This document shows positions 45,701 through 56,844 of a stretch of 64,000 nt of DNA, one piece after another. Source of the DNA: Cornus controversa. Its lineage: Eukaryota; Streptophyta; Magnoliopsida; Cornales; Cornaceae. Below the pieces are notes generated by a model. It did not search any database. It saw only the letters and a list, made by a program, of their open reading frames with translations, and was not told the origin of the DNA. The stretch's first letter is position 1, and each line of letters opens with the position of its first letter. Location of the stretch: the NCBI GenBank assembly GCA_026545225.1, contig CM048852.1:55621146-55685145 (forward strand). The letters are read 5' to 3'. The position numbers and the translations under genes were made by a program.

Positions 45701-47015
45701 TAGCTTGCACTGTTTCTATAAGAGAATCAAGCTTGTCAAATTTAGACAAGGTAAGAGTCAGCTTGTCTTCAATAGCAGAAATTCTTTGGGCCATAGGACT
45801 TTGTGTTTGATATTGTTGTTGAGGCACAAAAGTCCTAGGTTGATATGATGGTTGCATTGCTGCCCCTTGGTTACTGTAAGAAAAACCAGGATGATTCCTC
45901 CATGTGGGATTGTAAGTATTACCTCGTGGAGGATTCATTGGTCCAGTGAAAGTAGCTTGAACTTGCTCATGTTGAATATCAGAAAATTGCCCCATTGAAG
46001 GACAATTGCTCACATTATGCATAGGACTAGAGCAGAATTCACAAGGGCCTAGCAATGAAGAATTTGAAGCAGAAGGAGTTTGATTGGCAGCCATAATTGC
46101 TGCTACCTTCTGTGCAATTAAATCAATATCAGTTGGCATAGCTTCTGAAGCACCAACCTCAAAAATCCCATCAGTCTTCCTGGTAGTGGCAGGTCTGCTA
46201 GAACGAGTAGAGGACACATGTTGTAGAGAGTTGTCACTAAGATTTTCAAATAAGGTCCATGCCTCTTCTTCACTCTTCAACATAAAAGTACCTCCACATG
46301 ACGCATCAACCATCTGTCTGTTGGCTTCTGTGAGCCCTTCATGAAAACTCTGCACTAGTTGCCACTTAGGAACTTGATGATGGGGACACTTCCTAAGAAG
46401 GTCCTTGAATCTTTCCCATGTCTCATAAAATTGTTCCCCCTCATGTTGGGAGAAACCAGTGATAGCACGTCTGAACTGATTGGTCTTCCCTATCGGAAAA
46501 TACTTCTTGAGAAACTCATGTTGCATCTGAGTCCAAGTCGTGATAGAACCAGCCGGTAGGGAGTTGAACCAATACTTTGCTTTGTCTTTCAAAGAGAATG
46601 GAAAAAGTCTCATTCTGAAAGCATCTTCAGAGAAGTTGTGAATTTTTGTAGTTGAGCACACTTCAATGAAGTCATCCAGATGCTTGTAAGGGTCTTCTTG
46701 AGTCAGCCCAAAATAAGATGGTAGCATCTGAATAATGCTGGACTTGATCTCATAATTCTGTGCTGTGACATTGGGCAGTTGAAAACCTGCTGGCGAGGTA
46801 TATGTCTCAGGAACATAGTAGTCCCTAAGCAATCTAGCTCTTTCTCCATCAGCATTAGGAACAAGGTTATTATTCCTCTCTTCTGCCATGTCTTCAATTA
46901 TTTCTTCCTCTTGCACACTGGTGTCAACAGGGATGTTCCTCTGTTGTCTAAGAGTACGTTCAGGCTCAGGATCAAGAGGTATCAAAGGATCAGCCACAGA
47001 ACGACGACCTTGCAT
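42750..47015 (-). CDS. Gag-protease-RT-RNase H polyprotein of the Athila-like element, unit 1
   Basis: 1421 residues in one frame starting MQGRRSVADPLIPLDPEPE. Gag lies at about 75-270 (YEIKSSIIQMLPSYFGLT, DKAKYWFNSLPAGSITTW, FLKKYFPIGKTNQFRRAI). A zinc-knuckle-like CEFC..H..C is near 325-340. The aspartic protease follows at about 640-740 with LLDLGASVNLLPYS, a form usual in this lineage. The reverse transcriptase (about 930-1140) has WVSPTQVVPKKSG, YRKLNSMTRKDHFPLPFIDQ, FGTFAYRRMPFGLCNAPATF and the catalytic FMDDFSVFG. RNase H (about 1235-1350) has EIMCDASDYAVGAVLGQR and TTTEKELLAVVFALDKFRSY. The frame looks whole over these domains. The FMDD form and tRNA-Asp primer site point to the Athila lineage. 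The identical frame in unit 2 is at 52435-56700. Confidence 0.95.
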   Translation of the reverse strand: MQGRRSVADPLIPLDPEPERTLRQQRNIPVDTSVQEEEIIEDMAEERNNNLVPNADGERARLLRDYYVPETYTSPAGFQLPNVTAQNYEIKSSIIQMLPSYFGLTQEDPYKHLDDFIEVCSTTKIHNFSEDAFRMRLFPFSLKDKAKYWFNSLPAGSITTWTQMQHEFLKKYFPIGKTNQFRRAITGFSQHEGEQFYETWERFKDLLRKCPHHQVPKWQLVQSFHEGLTEANRQMVDASCGGTFMLKSEEEAWTLFENLSDNSLQHVSSTRSSRPATTRKTDGIFEVGASEAMPTDIDLIAQKVAAIMAANQTPSASNSSLLGPCEFCSSPMHNVSNCPSMGQFSDIQHEQVQATFTGPMNPPRGNTYNPTWRNHPGFSYSNQGAAMQPSYQPRTFVPQQQYQTQSPMAQRISAIEDKLTLTLSKFDKLDSLIETVQATAATVQSTVQLVHSHSQSIAKLESQFGQLATSLSRREEGKLPSQPIANPRGMQASTSNPHHEQVQAITTLRSGKIIDNKVGEKKEEEKVITSPSAEIPYEPKAPFPQRFLEASKLGKQGDKLHDMMEVFRQVKINLPLLDAIKQIPPYAKFLKDLCTQKRRSKSHVPKKVMLPQQVSSIIQQCTPPKYKDPGAPTISCIIGEHHVDKALLDLGASVNLLPYSVYLQLGLGELKPTSVVLQFADRSTKQPRGIIEDVLIKVDKFYFPVDFIVLDTEPVHNPKRHIPVILGRPFLATADACINCRSGIMDISFGNMNVKLNVFNAIQHPPDQSDVFSMDDIDECVEEFVSSSISRNSLEVCKSFDDFENTNDEGLCEEVHAMLEVDAIQNTPPWRIPIEPLPFLSSTPLVPSLESPPELELKPLPDKLKYVFLGAQKTLPVIIASDLTEIQEKSLVEVLYQHREAIGWSVADLKGIDPSICMHKIHLEEGCKPTREAQRRLNPNMKEVVKKEVVKLLDAGIIYPISDSTWVSPTQVVPKKSGLTIAPNSMGELVPQRTATGWRVCIDYRKLNSMTRKDHFPLPFIDQILERLAGQSYYCFLDGYSGYNQVAMDPEDQEKTTFTCPFGTFAYRRMPFGLCNAPATFQRCMMAIFSDMVEKFLEVFMDDFSVFGSSFEHCLSNLSLVLQRCRERNLILSWEKSHFMVKEGIVLGHIVSERGIEVDKAKIDLIATLPHPTSVRQVRSFLGHAGFYRRFIKDFSKVARPLCHLLSKDIPFIFDEDCVKAFEKLRSLLSSAPIMQSPKWAIPFEIMCDASDYAVGAVLGQREEKRPHVIYYASKTLSDAQLNYTTTEKELLAVVFALDKFRSYLLGSKVVVYSDHAALRHLLAKKETKPRLIRWILLLQEFDLEIKDKKGTENVVADHLSRIEFEPVIDALPIRDSFPDEQLFGITLMKVNGQRLKHCVEGCVPRRDVESVDLTDPIYPT

Positions 47016-47136
47016 ATATTACCAAAAGCACCTGAAAAGAAAACAAAAACAAGAATAAAAATAAAATATAAAAATTTCCTAAACTAAAAATCCAATTAAA
47101 ACTAATTCTGTAAAATCCAATCAATCAAATAGATAA

Positions 47137-47154
47137 TCCCCGGCAACGGCGCCA
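47137..47154 (-). other. Primer-binding site (tRNA-Asp type), unit 1
   Basis: Minus-strand TGGCGCCGTTGCCGGGGA, five bases inside the LTR end. It is complementary to the 3' end of plant tRNA-Asp, as in Athila/Tat elements. The second copy is at 56822-56839. Confidence 0.9.
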
Positions 47155-47159
47155 AAAAT

Positions 47160-48668
47160 TGATTCGTGTGTGAGTGTGACTCAAAAAGTATACCAATTAA
47201 AATTTTCCACACTTCGCAATAGAACGAATTCTTTGCAGAATAGGGCTATCGAAAGGAATGGGTATCGTACCTCAGGGATTATGTTCTGACGAGTTGGAAC
47301 ACAGAACTAATTCTAATTAAATTTATAAGAAAAGAATTCTGATTTTTAACTAATTAAAAAGATAAAATAAAATAAATCAAAGGTAAACAGATAATGAAGA
47401 TAATAAGAGAGAAACCTAGGGTGTTTGACTTCACCACTAACTCCACAATCAATGGTCAATTGAATCAACTATAGGGGAATTACATCATGCATAAGTGGTG
47501 TCGGTGGCTACAAGCTCACCTTCATCCGTCAAGAAGATAACATATGATTAAGGCTAAGCCATGGACTATCTTCGATTGGCATGGGCCATCTGCCTAACTA
47601 CTCTAATCTAGGGTGCAGTATGGTTCATCTTCTCTAGGCATAATCCATCAAAGCTCATAACAATATATTCAGTGATTACCATTGTGTAATAATCTCTCTC
47701 ATGATCACAGAAAACAAAAGAGATTGAGTTCAATAACAACAACTAAATATCTAAGACAAGATAAGAAATCATTGAGATTGAATTTACAAGACTTTTATTG
47801 CTCAATTCATTAATAAGAATCCTCACAATTACACAATCTATGCATGTATATAAAGGTCCCCAATAATTAAAACAATCAAACCATTGATGCTTTGTTAGGG
47901 CTACATCAAAACCCTAGTGGATGAACTAGCCGCTCATGGTAGAAGAAGAAGCTTCAACTGTTGAGGAAGAAGACATCATCTTTCTGAATTACGCGTATGA
48001 CTTCGTTCTCCAATGGCTCTGCAATATGTTTCTGTTCTCTTCAGCCCTCTCAGACTCTCCAATCTCTGTGTGTAAGCTCCCTCTCTTCAGCCTCCAAGTC
48101 TTCCTTTTATTCCCCAAGAGAATTCACCAAAGTCCTAATCCAATTAGGAATTAATTAGGGTTTCCCGCAGCACTAATCAGGTGGGTTTTTCCTGCTGACT
48201 TCGGCCCAACTTTTGACCCACTAGAAGTCCGATTTACGGAATTTTCGTGAAATACAAAAGTGTGCAGAATCAAATTTCGTTCAACCCCACGCGGAAATAA
48301 TGTCGATTTGAGGCTCGGAAATAAGACTTCTGGTCCGTTTTCCAAAACGGGATTAAGACTGCATTATGCGCAGATTTGGGCTTCAGGCCCGAAACCTTCT
48401 TAAGCTGTTGTAATTCTCTTGGACCTCTTTCTTGGGCTGATTTGAGTTGAAATAAATGGTTGAGTGAATCTCCTTGATGTAGGCTTCATCTCACCATCTT
48501 GGATGTCATCTTTAAAAGCCCAAAATCACGGTTTTAACTGAAATAATCATTAAGGCCCTGAAAATACAGAAAACACTAAAACAAAGTAAATTAACAAAAT
48601 AATCTATCACTAAGAGAATAAAATACATAAGTTAAGAGGCTAGAATGCGTAACATTCAACGCCTATCA
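47160..48668 (-). repeat. LTR 2 of the array (shared by both units)
   Basis: Same ends as LTR 1. No target duplication is found at either of its edges: the primer site lies on one side and the polypurine tract on the other. That is expected for a recombination-derived tandem array. Confidence 0.95.
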
Positions 48669-50211
48669 CACCCCCAAACTTACATATTGCTAGTCCCTTA
48701 GCAATAGAATAAAACAAAACTAAAATAAAGAAACTAACAAATACTAACTAAACTACCAAACTCCACTTTCGTGGGAGAAACGATTGCATTTAGCATATGC
48801 AACAAGCCTTTAAACCCCTAGGTTCCCCCTAGTGGACGAGTATAGTCTCGTGAGGGTTTCCAGAAATGTTACCCACAAACATTCAAAATTCTGTTTCAAC
48901 ATTAATTCAATAAGAAGATTACAATACATAGTTAAAAACTTGCATTCAAGAATAATTTCAAACTTTCAAATTCCACAATTCAAATCAATGGTTCCCATGC
49001 ATAATTCACATCAACATATATCAAAGTAATCAACTCTAGCTCCCTCGTGTAAAGTGAACTAGCAGTCCTCTCATGTAGCATAACCAAGTTCTGAATCTAT
49101 TAAGGCACATACCCCTTCAACTCACTAGCTCCCCTTATTGAAATCGTACTTCCCAACATGCATACATGACTTTTTCATTTTTTTTTTCATCATTCTTTTT
49201 TTTTCCATTGCTTTATTGGTTGTGCAATGTCTTGATCTATTAAGCTTTCTGAAAGATCCATGTAGCAAGCTTTCAGTCAGTGACTCCCAAACCAGATGGC
49301 TTTAGGGCACTAGGCTTTAAGATACCCTGAAGACCTAATTACTCGAATCAGTCAGGCTACAAATCAAGACAACCAATGCTCCTCTTTTCTCACCCTTTCA
49401 CTTTTGACGCGAACACTCCGTGCTTCCTGAGGCATAGAGGCCCGGTTACTCATGAAAAGGATCAAATTGATTTGCTTATTCATCACATTCTTTTTTTTTC
49501 TTTTTTCTTTTTTTTTCTTTTTCATTGAAGTCAAGTAACACATTATCGGTACTCATTCTCAAGAGATACTAATTAATATCAAGCATATGTAACTCAATAA
49601 CTCAAAACCAAAGTCTATACCCCATAAGACTATGCTAGTGTGTTTGTGCATGTAAGGAAACTAAAATTAATCACTTCAAAACATGTTATTGCAAACCATG
49701 ATTCAAACCACTTAATTTAAATCACAGTTTTCAAAAATTTCAAACATACTCAAAAATTGCAAGTTAAGCACCTACATAAGGTATTAATCCTTTGAATCAT
49801 GTCAAAACATTCTATCTAAAAACAAAACAAAATAAAATAAAATAAACAAACTACGAAAATAAAATAAAATCCTAATACAAAAAGAATTTCACACAAATTT
49901 CCCCCCATATTCCAATAAAGCACACAAATAGGCATCGCCTCACCCCCAAACTTAAACTGTACATTGTCCTCAATGTACTACCCAATTAAAGCATAGAGAA
50001 GAGTAAGAACAATGGTACCAGGACCAAGGAGTAGTGGCAAGAAAATAGAGCACATCACTAGCATGAAGGCAAGGCAAGCACACCCCCAAACTTGGATGAT
50101 TCAACCTGTCAAAACAAACCACTATACCCCAAAGATCAAGTGAAAATAGTATGGGTGAAAATAAATATGAAAGAGAAAAATCCTAAAAAAAAAATAAAAT
50201 TTTTTCATTTT

Positions 50212-50251
<40 letters not shown>

Positions 50252-50320
50252 ACATCTAACTAAAAAACTAAACAGAAAAACTAAAAATAAAATAATATAC
50301 AAAAGATGGTTACCTTCCTG

Positions 50321-51544
50321 TCAAGGATGTGGTGGTGACTGAGCATCCGGGTCTAAGTTTGCTTGGCGCATCAGTGCACGCATCATCCTCCGCATCTCTA
50401 GTTGCTCTTGGCGAGTGTCACGAAAGTGATCCGCCATCTCTGCTCTCATTGCACCAAACTGTGCGGAGACCTCTGTCTGTAAGGTGCCAAACTGAGCTGT
50501 CAGCCCAGCAATCTGCCCTTCTAAGTATTGATAATCATGGCCACCAGTCTGTGCATGCACTTCCTCTTCCTCTGCCTCCATCTCCTCTGGATCATCTACC
50601 GGTGGTGGCACATCTACATGCTCTCCTCCTTGGGCCACCCGAGATACCTCACCAGGCGCTGCTATGACTCTCTGGTGCATATGAGATCGACTCAAGTTCC
50701 AGTCATGCGTGCCATAATGAAGATCATGTGGAAAGGCAAGCTCGTCCTCGTGGACTGCATACCCCTGTGTTACAAGCAACTGGTGAATAATAGTGGGGAA
50801 TGGAAACTCCCAGTCACTTGCACTGTCTGGTACTTTGGCCACAACCTTGGAATAGAATTTCTCCATCTGGCCCCAGACAATCTGTGGGAATGACAGCCAA
50901 TGCCCAAAATGTATGGCATATAAGGCTCTGAGGAACTCTTGACGTCTTTCGGTTTTATGTCCAATTGGACATACATTCTTGAGTAGCACAGCGTCAAGGA
51001 ACCATAAATGATTTGGCATTGAAGACTTTGAAGCTGCATTCCTTTTCGGCCCGGAGAATTGGTTGGCACACAATCGTGCAACCACATTGCCCACCGACAA
51101 CTCGTCGGGTAAAGGAGTGTAGATATGAGATAAATCAGCTGGGCATTCATGAGGACAACCCATGGCAATGGCAATGGATGACATGTCAACTCGAACTATT
51201 GTTCCATCTATGGAAGAAGTAAGCACATCCCGCTCATCAGGTTTTGGTATTAAGTTTTGATAAAATACCTTGACAAGCCTCGGGTAAATAGTAGATGAGA
51301 GTGGAACAAAAATGGATGCAGACCGACGACGACGGATGTCGGAAACCCCCCATCGTGTCTCGGGAAACATACCATAAAGTTCGGCTATGTCAAACGTTGT
51401 TTCATAGTTCAACGCCCTTGGATGCCATCTCTCTTGAATACCGTCTCGGCGAGATCGTGAAGAACCTGTGGTCGGATCATTCCTCGCTCGGCGAGGATTA
51501 CGTGAACTTGAAGCATCTTGGTGACTTGCTCTCTTTGGTGCCAT
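50321..51544 (-). CDS. Extra downstream frame of the Athila-like element, unit 2
   Basis: Identical in length and sequence (407 residues) to the frame at 40636-41859, displaced by 9685 bp. Confidence 0.8.
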   Translation of the reverse strand: MAPKRASHQDASSSRNPRRARNDPTTGSSRSRRDGIQERWHPRALNYETTFDIAELYGMFPETRWGVSDIRRRRSASIFVPLSSTIYPRLVKVFYQNLIPKPDERDVLTSSIDGTIVRVDMSSIAIAMGCPHECPADLSHIYTPLPDELSVGNVVARLCANQFSGPKRNAASKSSMPNHLWFLDAVLLKNVCPIGHKTERRQEFLRALYAIHFGHWLSFPQIVWGQMEKFYSKVVAKVPDSASDWEFPFPTIIHQLLVTQGYAVHEDELAFPHDLHYGTHDWNLSRSHMHQRVIAAPGEVSRVAQGGEHVDVPPPVDDPEEMEAEEEEVHAQTGGHDYQYLEGQIAGLTAQFGTLQTEVSAQFGAMRAEMADHFRDTRQEQLEMRRMMRALMRQANLDPDAQSPPHP

Positions 51545-51990
51545 AGAAGTAGAAAAAGTGTAGTTGAGGAATTAAATCGAACACTTGGTGTGCACAATTC
51601 TTTTGTAACCTTCAACCTCCTTTTTCCGGCAATTTTTCCACCCAAATCGAACAAGTAATTGCACCAAATTGATCCCCCAAACTTGGTCTTCAAAAGCCCT
51701 CAAAAAGATTTGAACAATTTCTTCAAGGAAAAACTTCACTTACTTTGATGTTGAACTTGAAAAAGTGTGAGCTTCCTTTGAGAACTAGTGATTTTTGATC
51801 TTCTTTGATGTTGAAGTTGATGTTGATCAATGTTGAATCCTTGTATAATAATCACTAATTGAAGAAATTAGTTTTCCGGATGATGTAGGACTTGAATTGG
51901 AGTTCAAAGAGGCTTAGGATGCATGTAGGAGCAATATAGGAGGAGTGGGTGTCCATATATAAGGAGGACTCTCGGCCAGCCCATGTTTTG

Positions 51991-52193
51991 GGCTTGGGCG
52001 ATCGATCCCCCCTAGGATGGGCGATCGATCGCCCACCTGCTGGTGGGTGATTTCTTGAAAAACAATGGGGCGATCGATCCCCCTTAAATGGGGCGATCGA
52101 TCCCCCTTCTGATGCCCTGTTGGACCCTCCATCGCCCAAGGTCGACCGAGACTTGATATTTTTGAGTCTCCATCGCCCAAGGTCGACCGAGAG
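51991..52193. repeat. GGGCGATCGATC motif cluster, unit 2
   Basis: Exact counterpart of 42306-42508, displaced by 9685 bp. Confidence 0.85.
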
Positions 52194-52434
52194 CACGATT
52201 TTTCACCCGTCTTGAGTCCGAATACCTCGGTACACCTCTTGGCATCCTCCGGAAGCAACTTATACATCAAAAACTCAAAGAAAAAACATTAAAACACAAC
52301 TAGAATTGAAGAAAAACCTAAGAAAACTAGAATCAAAAATTAAAATTAAAGAAAACTAAACGAAATAAAGTATAGAAATACATACAAAACCTACTATTTA
52401 ACGTCCGTAGGAGACGATTGACTCTCCGAAGGGA

Positions 52435-55400
52435 TTAAGTCGGATAGATGGGATCCGTCAAGTCGACGGACTCCACGTCTCTTCTTGGCACACATCCTTC
52501 CACACAATGCTTCAACCTTTGGCCATTGACTTTCATCAACGTGATTCCAAACAATTGCTCATCCGGGAATGAGTCTCGAATTGGTAGTGCATCGATCACC
52601 GGCTCAAACTCGATTCGAGATAAATGATCTGCAACCACATTCTCCGTCCCCTTTTTGTCTTTTATCTCCAAATCAAATTCTTGCAGCAATAAAATCCACC
52701 GAATAAGACGCGGTTTGGTTTCTTTCTTTGCCAATAAATGTCTCAATGCTGCATGATCAGAATAGACAACCACCTTAGACCCCAATAGATAAGAACGAAA
52801 CTTGTCCAAGGCAAACACTACAGCTAGAAGCTCTTTCTCTGTGGTTGTATAATTGAGTTGGGCATCAGAGAGAGTCTTACTAGCGTAGTAGATGACATGT
52901 GGTCGTTTTTCTTCTCTCTGTCCCAACACGGCTCCTACTGCATAATCAGAGGCATCACACATGATTTCAAAAGGTATAGCCCATTTTGGAGACTGCATAA
53001 TTGGTGCAGAGGATAACAGAGATCGAAGCTTTTCAAAAGCTTTCACACAATCTTCATCAAAGATAAAGGGAATATCTTTAGATAACAGATGGCACAATGG
53101 TCGAGCTACTTTACTGAAATCCTTGATGAATCTTCTATAGAACCCGGCATGGCCTAAGAAAGATCGAACTTGCCTTACCGAAGTTGGATGAGGCAGAGTT
53201 GCAATTAGGTCGATTTTTGCTTTATCAACTTCAATGCCCCTCTCTGAAACAATATGGCCCAATACAATACCTTCTTTCACCATAAAATGGCTCTTCTCCC
53301 AACTAAGTATCAGATTCCGTTCTCGGCATCTTTGAAGCACAAGTGATAAATTGCTCAAACAATGTTCAAAAGATGATCCAAAAACAGAGAAATCATCCAT
53401 AAACACCTCCAAGAATTTTTCCACCATGTCAGAAAAGATGGCCATCATACACCTCTGGAATGTAGCCGGAGCATTACATAATCCAAAAGGCATACGACGA
53501 TACGCAAAAGTACCAAAGGGACAAGTGAAAGTGGTCTTCTCTTGATCTTCTGGATCCATAGCTACTTGGTTATAACCAGAGTAGCCATCCAGAAAGCAAT
53601 AATAGCTCTGACCAGCTAACCTTTCAAGTATTTGATCAATGAATGGAAGAGGGAAGTGATCCTTCCTTGTCATAGAATTGAGCTTTCTGTAATCAATGCA
53701 AACTCGCCAACCTGTGGCAGTACGTTGTGGAACAAGCTCTCCCATGGAGTTAGGGGCAATGGTAAGACCAGATTTCTTTGGAACCACTTGTGTCGGACTC
53801 ACCCATGTGCTATCAGAAATTGGATAAATGATTCCTGCATCAAGTAACTTGACCACCTCTTTCTTTACCACCTCCTTCATGTTGGGGTTCAACCGCCTCT
53901 GAGCCTCTCTAGTTGGCTTACATCCTTCTTCCAAATGGATTTTGTGCATGCAAATTGAGGGATCAATGCCCTTAAGATCAGCAACACTCCATCCAATTGC
54001 TTCCCGATGTTGGTATAAAACCTCTACTAAGCTCTTCTCTTGAATTTCTGTCAGATCAGAGGCAATTATAACAGGAAGAGTTTTCTGTGCCCCCAAGAAT
54101 ACATACTTCAATTTGTCAGGCAAAGGCTTCAACTCTAATTCTGGAGGGGACTCCAATGAAGGCACTAAGGGAGTGCTAGAGAGAAAAGGTAGTGGCTCAA
54201 TTGGAATTCTCCATGGTGGAGTATTCTGAATAGCATCCACTTCCAGCATAGCATGCACCTCTTCACATAAACCTTCATCATTAGTGTTTTCAAAGTCATC
54301 AAATGACTTACATACCTCCAGGGAGTTTCGAGATATAGAGGATGAAACAAATTCCTCCACACATTCATCAATATCATCCATGGAGAACACATCACTCTGA
54401 TCTGGAGGGTGTTGGATAGCATTGAACACATTAAGCTTGACATTCATGTTGCCAAAGGAAATATCCATGATCCCTGACCTACAATTTATGCAAGCATCAG
54501 CAGTAGCTAAGAAAGGTCGACCAAGGATCACAGGAATGTGCCTCTTCGGATTGTGAACCGGCTCAGTGTCAAGTACAATGAAATCAACAGGAAAGTAGAA
54601 CTTGTCCACTTTAATGAGCACATCTTCTATGATTCCTCGGGGTTGCTTTGTTGATCTGTCTGCAAATTGTAATACCACCGAGGTAGGCTTCAATTCTCCC
54701 AAGCCTAATTGTAAGTAAACTGAATAGGGTAGCAAATTCACACTTGCACCCAAATCAAGAAGAGCTTTATCCACATGGTGCTCCCCAATAATGCATGAGA
54801 TAGTTGGAGCACCAGGATCTTTGTACTTGGGAGGAGTACACTGCTGAATTATTGAACTTACTTGTTGTGGCAGCATTACTTTCTTTGGCACATGGCTTTT
54901 AGAACGCCTTTTCTGAGTGCACAAGTCCTTCAAAAATTTTGCATAAGGAGGAATTTGCTTGATGGCATCAAGGAGTGGCAAATTAATCTTCACTTGGCGA
55001 AACACCTCCATCATGTCATGCAGCTTGTCCCCTTGCTTCCCCAATTTAGATGCTTCAAGAAAACGTTGTGGGAAAGGAGCCTTGGGCTCATAAGGAATTT
55101 CAGCACTTGGACTTGTGATCACTTTTTCTTCTTCTTTCTTCTCACCCACCTTATTGTCAATTATTTTCCCACTTCTCAAAGTGGTAATGGCTTGAACTTG
55201 CTCATGGTGTGGGTTGCTTGTGGAAGCTTGCATCCCTCTTGGATTAGCAATTGGTTGACTAGGGAGCTTCCCTTCTTCTCTTCTACTCAATGAAGTAGCA
55301 AGCTGTCCAAACTGAGATTCCAATTTGGCAATGGATTGAGAATGCGAGTGCACTAGCTGAACTGTAGATTGTACTGTTGCTGCAGTAGCTTGCACTGTTT

Positions 55401-56700
55401 CTATAAGAGAATCAAGCTTGTCAAATTTAGACAAGGTAAGAGTCAGCTTGTCTTCAATAGCAGAAATTCTTTGGGCCATAGGACTTTGTGTTTGATATTG
55501 TTGTTGAGGCACAAAAGTCCTAGGTTGATATGATGGTTGCATTGCTGCCCCTTGGTTACTGTAAGAAAAACCAGGATGATTCCTCCATGTGGGATTGTAA
55601 GTATTACCTCGTGGAGGATTCATTGGTCCAGTGAAAGTAGCTTGAACTTGCTCATGTTGAATATCAGAAAATTGCCCCATTGAAGGACAATTGCTCACAT
55701 TATGCATAGGACTAGAGCAGAATTCACAAGGGCCTAGCAATGAAGAATTTGAAGCAGAAGGAGTTTGATTGGCAGCCATAATTGCTGCTACCTTCTGTGC
55801 AATTAAATCAATATCAGTTGGCATAGCTTCTGAAGCACCAACCTCAAAAATCCCATCAGTCTTCCTGGTAGTGGCAGGTCTGCTAGAACGAGTAGAGGAC
55901 ACATGTTGTAGAGAGTTGTCACTAAGATTTTCAAATAAGGTCCATGCCTCTTCTTCACTCTTCAACATAAAAGTACCTCCACATGACGCATCAACCATCT
56001 GTCTGTTGGCTTCTGTGAGCCCTTCATGAAAACTCTGCACTAGTTGCCACTTAGGAACTTGATGATGGGGACACTTCCTAAGAAGGTCCTTGAATCTTTC
56101 CCATGTCTCATAAAATTGTTCCCCCTCATGTTGGGAGAAACCAGTGATAGCACGTCTGAACTGATTGGTCTTCCCTATCGGAAAATACTTCTTGAGAAAC
56201 TCATGTTGCATCTGAGTCCAAGTCGTGATAGAACCAGCCGGTAGGGAGTTGAACCAATACTTTGCTTTGTCTTTCAAAGAGAATGGAAAAAGTCTCATTC
56301 TGAAAGCATCTTCAGAGAAGTTGTGAATTTTTGTAGTTGAGCACACTTCAATGAAGTCATCCAGATGCTTGTAAGGGTCTTCTTGAGTCAGCCCAAAATA
56401 AGATGGTAGCATCTGAATAATGCTGGACTTGATCTCATAATTCTGTGCTGTGACATTGGGCAGTTGAAAACCTGCTGGCGAGGTATATGTCTCAGGAACA
56501 TAGTAGTCCCTAAGCAATCTAGCTCTTTCTCCATCAGCATTAGGAACAAGGTTATTATTCCTCTCTTCTGCCATGTCTTCAATTATTTCTTCCTCTTGCA
56601 CACTGGTGTCAACAGGGATGTTCCTCTGTTGTCTAAGAGTACGTTCAGGCTCAGGATCAAGAGGTATCAAAGGATCAGCCACAGAACGACGACCTTGCAT
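52435..56700 (-). CDS. Gag-protease-RT-RNase H polyprotein of the Athila-like element, unit 2
   Basis: Identical 1421-residue frame to 42750-47015, displaced by 9685 bp, with the same domains and primer site (56822-56839). Confidence 0.95.
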   Translation of the reverse strand: MQGRRSVADPLIPLDPEPERTLRQQRNIPVDTSVQEEEIIEDMAEERNNNLVPNADGERARLLRDYYVPETYTSPAGFQLPNVTAQNYEIKSSIIQMLPSYFGLTQEDPYKHLDDFIEVCSTTKIHNFSEDAFRMRLFPFSLKDKAKYWFNSLPAGSITTWTQMQHEFLKKYFPIGKTNQFRRAITGFSQHEGEQFYETWERFKDLLRKCPHHQVPKWQLVQSFHEGLTEANRQMVDASCGGTFMLKSEEEAWTLFENLSDNSLQHVSSTRSSRPATTRKTDGIFEVGASEAMPTDIDLIAQKVAAIMAANQTPSASNSSLLGPCEFCSSPMHNVSNCPSMGQFSDIQHEQVQATFTGPMNPPRGNTYNPTWRNHPGFSYSNQGAAMQPSYQPRTFVPQQQYQTQSPMAQRISAIEDKLTLTLSKFDKLDSLIETVQATAATVQSTVQLVHSHSQSIAKLESQFGQLATSLSRREEGKLPSQPIANPRGMQASTSNPHHEQVQAITTLRSGKIIDNKVGEKKEEEKVITSPSAEIPYEPKAPFPQRFLEASKLGKQGDKLHDMMEVFRQVKINLPLLDAIKQIPPYAKFLKDLCTQKRRSKSHVPKKVMLPQQVSSIIQQCTPPKYKDPGAPTISCIIGEHHVDKALLDLGASVNLLPYSVYLQLGLGELKPTSVVLQFADRSTKQPRGIIEDVLIKVDKFYFPVDFIVLDTEPVHNPKRHIPVILGRPFLATADACINCRSGIMDISFGNMNVKLNVFNAIQHPPDQSDVFSMDDIDECVEEFVSSSISRNSLEVCKSFDDFENTNDEGLCEEVHAMLEVDAIQNTPPWRIPIEPLPFLSSTPLVPSLESPPELELKPLPDKLKYVFLGAQKTLPVIIASDLTEIQEKSLVEVLYQHREAIGWSVADLKGIDPSICMHKIHLEEGCKPTREAQRRLNPNMKEVVKKEVVKLLDAGIIYPISDSTWVSPTQVVPKKSGLTIAPNSMGELVPQRTATGWRVCIDYRKLNSMTRKDHFPLPFIDQILERLAGQSYYCFLDGYSGYNQVAMDPEDQEKTTFTCPFGTFAYRRMPFGLCNAPATFQRCMMAIFSDMVEKFLEVFMDDFSVFGSSFEHCLSNLSLVLQRCRERNLILSWEKSHFMVKEGIVLGHIVSERGIEVDKAKIDLIATLPHPTSVRQVRSFLGHAGFYRRFIKDFSKVARPLCHLLSKDIPFIFDEDCVKAFEKLRSLLSSAPIMQSPKWAIPFEIMCDASDYAVGAVLGQREEKRPHVIYYASKTLSDAQLNYTTTEKELLAVVFALDKFRSYLLGSKVVVYSDHAALRHLLAKKETKPRLIRWILLLQEFDLEIKDKKGTENVVADHLSRIEFEPVIDALPIRDSFPDEQLFGITLMKVNGQRLKHCVEGCVPRRDVESVDLTDPIYPT

Positions 56701-56844
56701 ATATTACCAAAAGCACCTGAAAAGAAAACAAAAACAAGAATAAAAATAAAATATAAAAATTTCCTAAACTAAAAATCCAATTAAAACTAATTCTGTAAAA
56801 TCCAATCAATCAAATAGATAATCCCCGGCAACGGCGCCAAAAAT